Below are positions 13,265 through 23,331 of a stretch of DNA of 64,000 nucleotides, in pieces (position 1 is the first letter of the stretch; every line of letters begins with the position of its first letter). Location: contig JBHGNT010000018.1 of the NCBI GenBank assembly GCA_043228905.1, positions 3,038,001-3,102,000 on the forward strand. The letters run 5' to 3'. The stretch comes from Azolla caroliniana. Taxonomy: Eukaryota; Polypodiophyta. A model generated the notes under the pieces. That model saw only the letters and a program-made list of their open reading frames with translations, had not been told where the DNA came from and made no database searches. Position numbers and translations under genes: made by a program.

Positions 13265-14471
13265 TCAACTTCCCTCCTCCCGAAGGAAAAGAGCAAGTTT
13301 CGATTTGAATTCAGCTGGAAATCTCACAGGCTTATAGTTCTTATCAAGACATACAACCGTCGCCTTTGCTTCCAAGATAACCTACCACCATACAAAGAAA
13401 TTTCATTGATTATGTTTTTGAGAATGCACTAAGTAACATGTGTTATTTATAGAGCTTGTGTAATGTAAGAAGAATTATAAATTCCTACTGGTCCTGTTGT
13501 GATTATCAATGCTCATATTGGATTACAATGCCGGTCAAAATGAAACTAAGCACATAAATGAAAGGAATTAGGTTACTGAATATGCTTGTTGAATATGCCT
13601 AATCACCTTATCAAAGATGTCGCCCAATAACTTATTTGTGCATGTAGTAAAGAGCAAAGGAACAAACAGCCATAAGCTTAATGGAAAAAGAATAAATGAC
13701 ATAATCATGGCATAATGATAGGCGTCTTACGAGTTCTGGATCATACTTTTAGTTTGCACAGTATGGTTGTGTTGTATAGAAAAGTAAAATATAAAATAAA
13801 ACCCAGAAAAAGTTCATGATGGAATGATGATTACGAGTTTTGGATCATATGTTTAGTTTGCACAATATGGTTGCGCAGTTGTATAGAAAAGCAAAATATA
13901 AAACAAAACCCAAAAAATGATCATTACAAGTTTTCGATCATACTTTTAGTTTTCGCACAATACGCTTGTGCTGCTGTATAGAAAAGCAAAATATAAATAA
14001 AACCCAAAAAAAGTTCATAAAGGAATGACCATTACAAGTTTTGGATCATACTTTCAGTTTTCGCACAATACGCTTGTGCTACTGTATAGAAAAGATACAT
14101 TTAAAATAAAACCCAAAAAAGTTCATAAAGGAATGACGAGCATAAAATAAATAAAGCAAAGAAGTTCATCATCAAGGAAAGGTGTGATTTCTGTGAGGGC
14201 AAGAAAAATGAAGGAAAAAGCAGAATAATCATAAAGACAAAGGAAGGTGTTTAAAGCAACATGAAATTGGCTTCCAAATTACGTAGGTGCTCATGTGAAT
14301 GAGAGAGAGAGAGAGAGAGAATGTGGGTGGGTGGGTGGGTGTGGGTGAGAGAGAGAGTGAGATTCTATTAACATTTTCACATAATATATTTGAAAGAGAG
14401 TAGCGTCTCTTGATGTTCAAGAACTTTAAATCAGCTTTGAAATTATCAAAAATAAATAAATAAATAAATAA

Positions 14472-14502
<31 letters not shown>

Positions 14503-14884
14503 TTTTATTATCATCCCTGGAGTGAATCTGCAGAGTCACTAAAAATATTTGGAATGGAAAAGAAACAATTCTCCAAAGATAATGGGAGACAAAGCTAGCT
14601 GAATTAAATAAGCTTTGAAATTGCACATCCTTAGTACATGCAGCCCATATTCCCATTATCAATACTTCAAACCTACTCAATGTTGTATCAAGCCCGTTAG
14701 TGTATGTTTAGAAAAGTAGCATTAGAATTTGTGAGGTTTGAATCCCAAATTGATTCCTATTATATAAATATACTTAAAAAGCTAATTGATGCTAGATCAA
14801 ACCAGTATTTCTTCATTCAGAAAAGTGGAAAGAGAATGTTATGACTGAGGCCCCAAAAATATTATATGAACATGTTATATATAT

Positions 14885-14929
<45 letters not shown>

Positions 14930-17829
14930 TAGGTAAAACATGTGAAATGTTTCTAAAGGTTGCATATCTCACCTCTCGGTTCGGAAGTTTGTAAATGATA
15001 TGTTCGAAAAACAATCGTACTGCTGAGCTTCCAGTAATTCTTACAGCAACTACGAACCGATCACCACTCTGGCTGTATCTCATGTCAAAAGACACAATTT
15101 CATCATTTCATTACCCCTCAGTTTGACTTTTAATTCAAACTCAAACAACCACACTTGATGTAGAAATTACAAAAGCAAATAAACAATGAAAAATATTTGA
15201 ATGATGGGAAAGGTCCAAAATACCCATGTTTTTCCAGAAATTTTCCAAGTGTCCATGGTCAGTCCTCATAAGAGAGAACAAAGAGAATAATGCATTGAAC
15301 ATGTAATTGCTCAAAGGAATAGACAATTGGTAGAGAGGGAGTTGACAGGGGTATTTGGGTGAAAAGGAAAATTCAATGGTATTTTCGTTTTCAAATATTT
15401 TGCATAAGAACATACTCTTAAAGGTGCACGGTACTTGAGTGTCATCTCTGACAATGCAAGTGCATTTCCTAAGCGAGCTATTCCATCTGGACTTATCCCG
15501 ATCGATTCACATAATTCGTGGCGAGCTGCATTGGCATTGCATCATACAATCAGCTTATATATATATATATATATATACCTTCTTAACGCCAAGACAAAAA
15601 GAACCGAGTTTATGAATATAAAAAAATAAAGAGAAACTGGAAAAATAAGGATTAAAAATTAAAGAAACAAAATCATTGAGCAAAGAAGATGAATGCTATG
15701 AAGAAGAGAAAGTTAATACAGGGAAAAAATACAAAATACCTTGTATTTTTTTTATTTCCCTTAAGTGGTCAATTCGTCCCCCCGGTTCTCCCTTTTGGGG
15801 GCCAACCAGGGATGTTTGAAGAAATAAAGAAATTTCCAAGGGTTTCCCTTTATTAATAATGATATTAAAGGACATGGAACAAACAAAAACACATAAACAA
15901 CAGAAGAACTATGAGTTCATTCATACATGTTGAAGATAGAAAATCCTAATTTAAGAATCTCGTTACTCTTTCATGTATGCCTGAAAATAGCTAAAAGACA
16001 ATTACATCAGTTTAGCATGTCGAAGAATTAAGCACACAACCATCCCGACATTTATTAATTAGCTAGAATCTAATTATAATCAAACAGAAATGGTTAGAAC
16101 CTATATCAAACACACATTTATTAGGAAGAATCTGCTTAAAAACAAACATGCATGGCTAGAGTAAGTTACATCAAAGCAACAATCGTTAGCAAGAATTCTA
16201 AGTACAATCAAACACATGTGATCATGGTTACAACACATTAGTTAGGTAGAATCTACTTAAATTCAAACATAAATGGCTAGAGTCCACTTACAAGTTATAT
16301 CAAAGAAACATATGTTAGCTAGAATCTAATTACAATCAAACACATGTGATCATGGTTACCATTCTTTTATTATGCATTGTCTGAAACATAAGAACATAAT
16401 TCGCATCAGTCTGAATGAGCAATACGTCAACTTTATCCACTGGAATACTATGAGAACTCATTAAAAGCACTATAAATGGACAATACATTTCACTCTTGTT
16501 AAACAAACAATCATATATGCATTTGCGCTGTACACGGAAAATCTCCAAGGCATCAATTGACCACATAACTCTAAAATTGAGACAAAACATTTACCGTGTT
16601 GGCAATAGCTTGCATATGTGGCATTATTCACTACTCCATATTGATCAAGTTCATAGTCCCGAACTTTAAACTCCACTTCAAATGCATGTGGCATGCTGAG
16701 GAAAGATGTACAGAAGAACCACAGAGCTTATTAGCATCATACATTGAAACATAAAACATGTGATGCTAACCATAGTCATGCAATTAAAAGCTTAGCAAAA
16801 AAATTAGTCTAGATTTGGAAAGGTCATCAATCATCAATCTGTTGAAAACAACCATTCAGTTATGTAATCATACATATTAATCTAAACTTATCATTTAAAA
16901 CACTCACGGAAAACATATGATTCTAGTCATACTTATGTAATCAGTAAATTACAGAAGGATTGGTGTGGATATGGGAAGGCCTGAGCCTATCATTCTGCAA
17001 AGACGAGCATTTGCTCATGAAGTAGTAACACATAAAAAATTAGACGGTATTTATTATCTTCATAAATTGACCATTGATATAAGCTTAGATCGTCACAAAC
17101 CAATCTTCATAAATTCAATCTACAAATTGTCTTCATTAATTCACAAACTCACAAATAATTAATTATCTTCAACTTTTCATAAACAAACTGCTCCTTAGAC
17201 CTGCGATTCACAATGTTCCATCTAAAAGATTGAGAACATGCAAATAAGCTTCATAGAATTCATGTTTTACCTTCTATCACCAAACAAGTTCATGCAAAGA
17301 ATTGGAGAAGAAGAAGAAGAAGAAGCGTGAAACCGATACTTTCTGAAAAAGATTGAGAAAATAAGAATTTGTTTTGGCTTATGTAGTCATAAACGTCACC
17401 AGTGATGTAGCATTAAGAAACTATGATTGGAGAAGTTTAAGCTACTACCATGAACGAAAAAAAAAATTTGGTGAAATGTCACAGTTAGTGAACATGTTTT
17501 CAGTTCATCTATCCAAAAATATGCACAAAATACTTCATGAAATCTCCCATTTTTTTTCTTCATTGTTCTTTTATTTTACATACACTATTGAAATCGACCA
17601 TTGGTTTTCACCTTCTGTCAGCAGACAAATCCACGCGATGATGAATAGGAGAAAATGTGGCAGAAGAACGGATCAGATCTTTGCGGAGAGGAGGAGGAGG
17701 ATGCGACCAAGGCTGAGAAACAGACGACGAGCAGGGCATTATGAAAGAAGTGGAACGCGAAGGAGGAGGAAAGGAGTGGGTAAAGCCGCCATACGAGAAG
17801 AGCTTCGATGTTGCAGCAGCCATGGCCAT
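13265..17829 (-). CDS. Acyl-lipid / methylketone-synthase-2-like thioesterase (hot-dog fold)
   Basis: Five exons on the minus strand: 17612-17829, 16595-16695, 15416-15525, 14973-15068 and 13265-13381. All junctions are GT-AG with matching phases, giving 213 residues. The family hydrolyses acyl-ACP or related thioesters in plastids, releasing medium-chain or 3-keto fatty acids. Residues 1-72 ([12 protein letters not shown]...) are Ser/Thr/Pro-rich and transit-peptide-like. The hot-dog domain follows: [20 protein letters not shown] holds the expected catalytic-region Asp and Asn pair, then [41 protein letters not shown] and [13 protein letters not shown] codon spanning exons 2 and 3 reads Ala where homologues usually have Gly (QHG-RHE). 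The start was chosen for its transit-peptide character; the frame stays open upstream but there runs into CT-repeat and MITE sequence. Confidence 0.87.
13720..14130. repeat. Four-copy tandem repeat in the last thioesterase intron
   Basis: Copies start near 13728, 13832, 13925 and 14035, each with (C/T)AC(G/A)AGTTTT or similar, GGATCATAC, a GCACAATA(T/C)G segment and TATAGAAAAGCAAAATATA. The period is roughly 95-110 bp, with moderate divergence. Confidence 0.65.
14300..14935. repeat. Microsatellites (GA)n, (GGGT)n, (TA)n and (CA)n in a thioesterase intron
   Basis: Runs of GA occur near 14308-14320 and 14487-14501, GGGT near 14326-14340, AAAT near 14450-14470 and a long CA run at about 14886-14928. 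They are simple repeats with no other sign of function. Confidence 0.8.
15940..16345. repeat. Imperfect tandem repeat in the second thioesterase intron
   Basis: Repeated blocks of about 125-135 bp contain TTAG(C/G)(T/A)AGAATCT, AATCAAACA(C/G)A and ATGGCTAGAG, with two similar copies of ACACATGTGATCATGGTTAC at about 16213 and 16342. Roughly two and a half diverged copies are visible. Confidence 0.55.
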
Positions 17830-17855
17830 GGCAGAGAGCAGAAGAATGAACGAAT

Positions 17856-17887
<32 letters not shown>

Positions 17888-17897
17888 ATGGAGAACA

Positions 17898-18268
17898 GAG
17901 TTCGTATATACAGCGTATATACAAACATACAAAAAAACGTATACGTATACGTATAAGGTGAGAGCTGTACATTATATATCTATATATACATATGAACCAT
18001 ACGTGCATTCGCATTCGCAAGAAACAATAGAATTGAAGAACATGCATTCGCGAATGTTTTCAAAAAATTCGAGTATGGTAAACACCCTCGAAGAATGGTA
18101 AATACCATACTTTTGGATTAACTATTTATTATGAGGTAAATCAACCTAAAAAAAAAGGAGAAAAAAGAAAGAAAAAAACACAAGAATGGTTGAATAACAT
18201 TCGCATTCGTTTTCCAATGTAAGAAAACAAATGTTATGTTGTACGAACACGAAATTTACGTACTATGA
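17898..18268 (+). mobile_element. MITE-like repeat, copy 1 (upstream of the thioesterase gene)
   Basis: Shares, in order, GTATATACA, CGTATACGTATACGTATAAGG, GAACCATACGTGCATTCGC, AATGGTAAATACCATAC, TTTATTAT(G)AGGTAAA, a poly-A tract, CATTCG(C/T)ATTCG and ACGTACTATGA with three other places in this window. The ends resemble imperfect inverted repeats (GTATG-A-CATA-CGT against ACGTACTATGA). It begins about 70 bp from the thioesterase start codon, so it may supply leader or promoter sequence to that gene. Classification as a MITE is inferred from size, ends and copy number. Confidence 0.6.
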
Positions 18269-18741
18269 ATATAACTTAAGTTAACTTGAGTTCTAGTAAA
18301 AACACATGTTCTATAAGGAAATGGCTTTGTACTAGGCCTAGTTTCATTTCCATCCAAGTCTCTCGAAAAGAAGCGAGAGGTCAAAGGGTTTCAATGTGGG
18401 GGTGGCTCGTGGTCCCAATGTAAAAGATACCGCAACCATAGGTGCTAAGCGGCGTAGCTCATGTTCCTTTACCTTCTTAATCGTTTCTACTCCACATCGA
18501 GGAACTTTGAAGCCCGACATCCGAAGTCATTTGGTTGTTCTTTGCATTTCTGCTTCATTAAGAGAGAGGCTGAGTGGTGTACGTGTGTCCACATTCATCG
18601 TCTCCCCTTGTTCTTGAAAAATTATATTAGTTACATGTTGGTGAATATTAAAATGATTATGGTTAACATTTTGTAGTTTTTCCTCCCGATGTTGTTTTAG
18701 CTCTAAGATATACCTACCTAGTCTCTTTATATTCGGGGTAT

Positions 18742-20214
18742 CTAATAGTTTGGAGAGGGTCTTAGTATGTCTTGGTATTTTGCCCTTATCTCGTCATAAG
18801 TTGGACACTTGCATGTAAAGTGATATTCATCCTCTATCTCTATGTGACATGACCTACATAGCCTTTCCTCTCTAGGGACTCCATTAGTACGACCATTCTC
18901 AATCTCAAGTTTGTGAGATGATATCCTAAGTTGTCCAATGGCCACCCTTAGTGCATTTGATAAGAATGTATCTAGATATTTTGGTCGTGTAATAAAACCT
19001 AACTTAGAGAAGTGCAAGAAGTGTTCCTTATAGTACAACATTTTAGATGGGGGTGGCTCTCGTGGGGCGATCCATTTAAATCGGGTGTAAATTTGCCATA
19101 TTTCTTTGCGTATTACTTTATTACGGCCCTCATGAGAGATTAAAGTTTGGTTAGTCCCATGGTTATACTTAAGGGGAGGTAGGTTGTTAATGTTTATACC
19201 ATTTGCAAGTAACCAACTCACTACAATGCTATACCAAGACCTAGTGTCTCCGAATGCATATAAGGATCGGGATGCCTCAAAAGCTTGACGGGATATCATA
19301 TCTTTGTGGTTGGCTATGTATCTTATGAATAAAGACTACCAATCGGAAGAGTGCTTATACTAACATTGGGGGAAAACTAAACTCTACTCTAATAATGTCA
19401 TGTGGTACTGTCGATTTGCTTCGGAGTTGACGTGATAACATCATCACCAAAAGTCTCTCCAATTGCGTCCACATCAAAGATGGTAGACCTAGAGCCCATA
19501 CTACTTATGTATACATGAGTGAAGGGGTCACTAATGAGTCGAAGAGCCATCCCTTAGTTCGTGGCTCTTGAAAGTATGCCTGGTGGCATTGTCTCTCTAA
19601 GAGTGAGAGGCATGCATACCCTCTCGTTAGCATATCTTTGGCTGCCTGGGTCATCGAGAATTTACCTAAACGAGCACTAAAAGTGACTCCCAGATATATA
19701 TATGATCCAACTACCTCAATTGGGTTATGAGAGAGGATTAGGTGACATTTTCTCCTCACTCGAGACAATGTATGAAAGATAAGGACTTCCGTTTTCGTTA
19801 GATTCACTACCAGTCCTCGTTGTGTGCAAAAGTCATCTAGGGCATTAAGATGCTTTTGTAGGTTGTGTTCAGACTCTGAGAGCAAGACAATGTCGTATGC
19901 ATAGAGTAAGAGACTAACTTGCGTATCCCCAATTGCTACTCCATTGCCTCCCTTCCTAGTAATAAAATCAATGATCTCATCAATGTAGATCCCAAAAAGA
20001 GTCAGTGATATGGGACAACCCTGTTTTACACCAATGGTGCTAGTGAAGCAATCAGATAGGCCACCTAGGCATCTTACGCACCCAGAGACTTGATCATATA
20101 GAGGATAGATGACCCAAATCATGTCATTTGGTATCCCCAAGCTTTTAAGCCTGTCAAACAACCATTGCCTAGGAATTGTGTCAAAGGCTTTGCGGAAGTT
20201 CACAAAGCAACAAT
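18742..20214 (-). pseudogene. Dead non-LTR retrotransposon (LINE) reverse transcriptase, 5' truncated
   Basis: Two open blocks on the minus strand (19505-20214 and 18742-19299) are joined by frame-broken but still alignable sequence. Reverse transcriptase motifs are clear: FRKAFDTIPR, GVKQGCPIS, LLLYAYDIVLLSE, LVVNLTKTEV and YLGVTF. The catalytic YADD box reads YAYD, so the first of its two aspartates is lost. The second block ends in a Cys/His cluster (CRSCHIEIEDEYHFTCKCP) typical of the C-terminal zinc-binding region of such elements. Several stops interrupt it. The 5' end stops exactly where MITE-like copy 2 begins. Confidence 0.82.
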
Positions 20215-20217
20215 ATA

Positions 20218-20547
20218 GAGTTTGTATATACAACGTATGTACAAACATACAAAACGTGTATGTGTACTTATACGTATACGTATAAGGCGAGAGTTGTACA
20301 TACATATATATATACATTGTATGAACCATATGTGCATTCACATTCGCGGATGTTCTCGATGTATGGTAAATACCATACTTTTGTATTAATTATTTATTAT
20401 AAGGTAAAGTTTTTTTTTAAGGTAAGAAAGTTGAGGTAAAAAGTGTAAAAAAAAAAACATAAGAATGTTTTGATAACATACGGATTTGTGTGCATTCGTA
20501 TGAAAACGAATGTTTGCCAATGGATTCGAGTATATTACGTACTATGA
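20218..20547 (+). mobile_element. MITE-like repeat, copy 2
   Basis: Same order of shared blocks as copy 1 and the same orientation: GTATATACAACG, CGTATACGTATAAGGCGAGAG, GAACCATATGTGCATTC, ATGGTAAATACCATAC, then poly-T and poly-A tracts, GTGTGCATTCG and ACGTACTATGA. It directly abuts the truncated end of the minus-strand LINE. Copies 1 and 2 therefore flank that LINE as direct repeats. Confidence 0.62.
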
Positions 20548-22180
20548 TACATACGGTTTGGTGTGTATTTTTCATTATTTCCCAAAAATACCCTCCTCTA
20601 CCCAACGCCCAACACACGCACACACACACTTGGCCACCGGGATGAGTTTTCTAATTATTTTTGTTTGTGGAATGGCCCTCAACTTCTTCTTTGTTTCACA
20701 TCTGTGAACAAATCGAGCGCCCGCCTCTTTGATAACCGTTGGCATGCCCATCCGGAATCCCGATCCTATCCCTGCTCACTCGGCTTGAGGGAAAACAGAA
20801 TGAAATAAAGACCAAATACCCATTATAAAGTGTATGTATCCGCTTTATAAATTGTATGTATGTGTATTCATCTACACATATCATATACAAAGTGTGACTT
20901 TCCATGGTTATTGCATAAAGTACTCATTGGACAAGTGTGAGAATACCATAATATATATCACAAGATTCTCGTGGTGGGAGTGGAAGTGGAAGTTTCTAAG
21001 GAGCTCTTCAAAGCACACATATATATAGTGGTAGATTGGCAAGAGCTTGCCTTGCTCATATTGTTGTTGGTTGGAACCAAAAGATGTATCCAAGGGATGA
21101 AAGTGGGATAAATCACGTTTTTCCACCACCAAAGTTGCCGGCGATGAGTGAAATCTGGAAGCTGACAAACAAAATAGGTGACGAAAAGGCTTTTTCTTGG
21201 TGTCCCATTCAAATACTTGGGGAATCAATCCTTGTGGACGAAGTAAAAGCCGATAAAAGAAGAAAGAAAACTTGAATGAGCGGTCTGGTCATTCTTAGGG
21301 CATTCTCCGGGACCCAAAAGTTTGGTTGGAGAGCCAAGGGTTTTTTTTGAGTAGGTGGGCGGGCAGTCTGGTGAGTCTCATGGCAATCAAATCTGGCGGA
21401 CACAAAATGGACAACCAAATGATCAGATGAATGAATGTAGATGGCGTGAGAGTGAGGGATATTCATTCGTTCCAATCAAGCTGCTCCAATGTGTATATCT
21501 GTATTCTACTCTCTCGACGAGCCAGGGGGCATTGGTGGACAAATTAATGGGAATGGGCTCTCCTCAGTAACAATCAGCAACAGTTCGGTTTGAGAATGTC
21601 AAAACCAAACTGTTAAAATTATTTGAAACCTGAACCACGAAACCATTAAACCATTAAAACTGCGGTTTCGGTTTTCAACTTAGGTCAAAACTTAAAATTT
21701 AAAATTTCAAAATTTTAAAGATTTTCCTAAAATACGAGAATAAGGCTTGAAAGTGAAAAGATTGTTTAAAAATAAAATTTAAATTTTTCTTAAAAATAAA
21801 AATAAAACGCTAAACCATTTAAACTGCGGTTTCTAACTGTTGAAACCGAACCGAACCGAACCATTAAAAAAAACCTGAACCTGAACCGAACCATTAAGAA
21901 AACTTGAACCTGAACCTGAACCATTTAAACTGTTAAGCCGCGGTTTCGAGGTTGAGTTCAGTTCAGTTCAAACCGAACCGTGCCTACTGCTACTTCTGAG
22001 GGGCATTTCCTTTCAATGAATCAAAACCCACCTCTTCCCTTCCCTTCCCCCTTTGCTTGCTACAACAGACAGAGCACCCCCCCCATCCATCATGGATTTC
22101 ATTGCTTTTGGAAGAAGTGCAGAGTGATGAGTTGTGGTTGTTGCCTCCTCAATCCTGATGATGATGATGATGATGATGAT
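20548..22180. other. Intergenic DNA with an AACCGAACC-rich block
   Basis: No recognisable gene. Between about 21590 and 21985 the sequence is dominated by AACCGAACC, AAACTGCGGTTT and GAACCTGAACC repeats, related in style to the block at 9.1 kb, and probably the body of a decayed non-autonomous element. Short open stretches at 20.9-21.3 kb on both strands have no family resemblance. Confidence 0.5.
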
Positions 22181-22530
22181 TCATGATGCTCATGGTGTCT
22201 TCTCCACCCACCCACACAAGAAGGAAAACTATGGAAGAAGCAACTTCTTCCTCTGTTCATCAACAAACAAGAAGAAAGAATTCAGGAAGACTAATGAAGA
22301 AGCAATGGGTTTGTTCATCAACAAACAAGAAGAAAGAAGAAGAAGATCATGGTGGTGGTGGTGGTGATGATGATATCTTCTCCTCTCTCTCTCTCTCTCT
22401 CTCTCACGCACACACACACACACACACACACAAAAGAAGGAAAGCTATGGAAGAAGAAACATCCTCTCTTCATCGACAAACAAGAAGAAAGAAGAAGGAA
22501 GAAGAAAAAGAAGAAGCAATTGGTAGGCCC
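22180..22530 (+). repeat. Low-complexity duplicated block, possible remorin leader
   Basis: CATCAACAAACAAGAAGAAAGAA occurs as near-copies around 22258, 22315 and, diverged, 22470. They are interleaved with (GAT)n, (GGT)n, (CT)n and (CA)n runs. A candidate splice donor (CAATTGGTAGG, about 22520) and the acceptor TGTGTAG before 23317 would make this a 5' untranslated exon of the remorin gene. A TGA directly before the remorin ATG in the same frame argues against coding here. Inference only. Confidence 0.4.
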
Positions 22531-23331
22531 ATCCTTACAATCGCTTTTGTTTCCCTTCTAAGCTAACCCCTTCCTAAATCCTTATTTAAATTCAGCCGTT
22601 TGCTTTTCGACTTGTTTCTTTTAACTTTTCGACTTATTTTTCGGCCTCATAAGTGTAAGGATCTCTCTCCAAGAGTTCAATTAGTTTTTCTGTTTTACTC
22701 TGATTTTCGCATTGGGGTTGTCTTTGTAATGAAAGAATTCATACTTTTCATAGTCAAGAACCAGAAAGTTTCAGCTATTATTTCTGTGTACTGAGACTTA
22801 CTGTTTGCCGGTTTATGTATGATTGATCTCCTTTTAAGTTGCTATACTTTTTATGTTGATTTCTTCCAATTCATCTCTAAATGACACTTTTTTTTTATAT
22901 TTATTCCTGTGTTGTCCCTGATGTCAAACCATTGTAAGTGAATTTTAACTTTATTCGACGTGTTGTTTTAAGGTTAGAATACCTTGGCTAGAAATAACTT
23001 GAATCATAGGTTTAGATTGTGATTTTAGGGTTGGAATAGCTTGGTTTGAAATTAATTGCATACTTGGCTCAATGTTAAACCATTTTTATGTTTTCCTTGC
23101 TTGCTATGTGGGTTATTATAGATGAAATGTTGTATTCACTTTTTCCAATGTCGTTTTTTAAGGTTTATACATAAATTGAGGTTTTGAACACATTGGCTAG
23201 AAATGCTTGAAATTATACGTTATATGTGGAATTAGACTGTTTTCCTCGATTTTACAAGCCAAACATTGTGAGACTTTGTTTTAACATTTCACGTTATGTT
23301 GCTTCCTATTGTGTAGGCAAATAGCGATTGA

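Noticed and set aside
17374-17961. 195-codon open frame on the plus strand over thioesterase exon 1
   Set aside because: It is antisense to the transit-peptide exon and runs through a GA microsatellite and the MITE-like repeat; Arg-rich composition reflects the other strand.
22183-22566. 127-codon open frame rich in Lys, Glu, His and Ser
   Set aside because: Built from GAA, GGT, CT and CA repeats open in several frames; no domain. Kept only as a possible untranslated leader.
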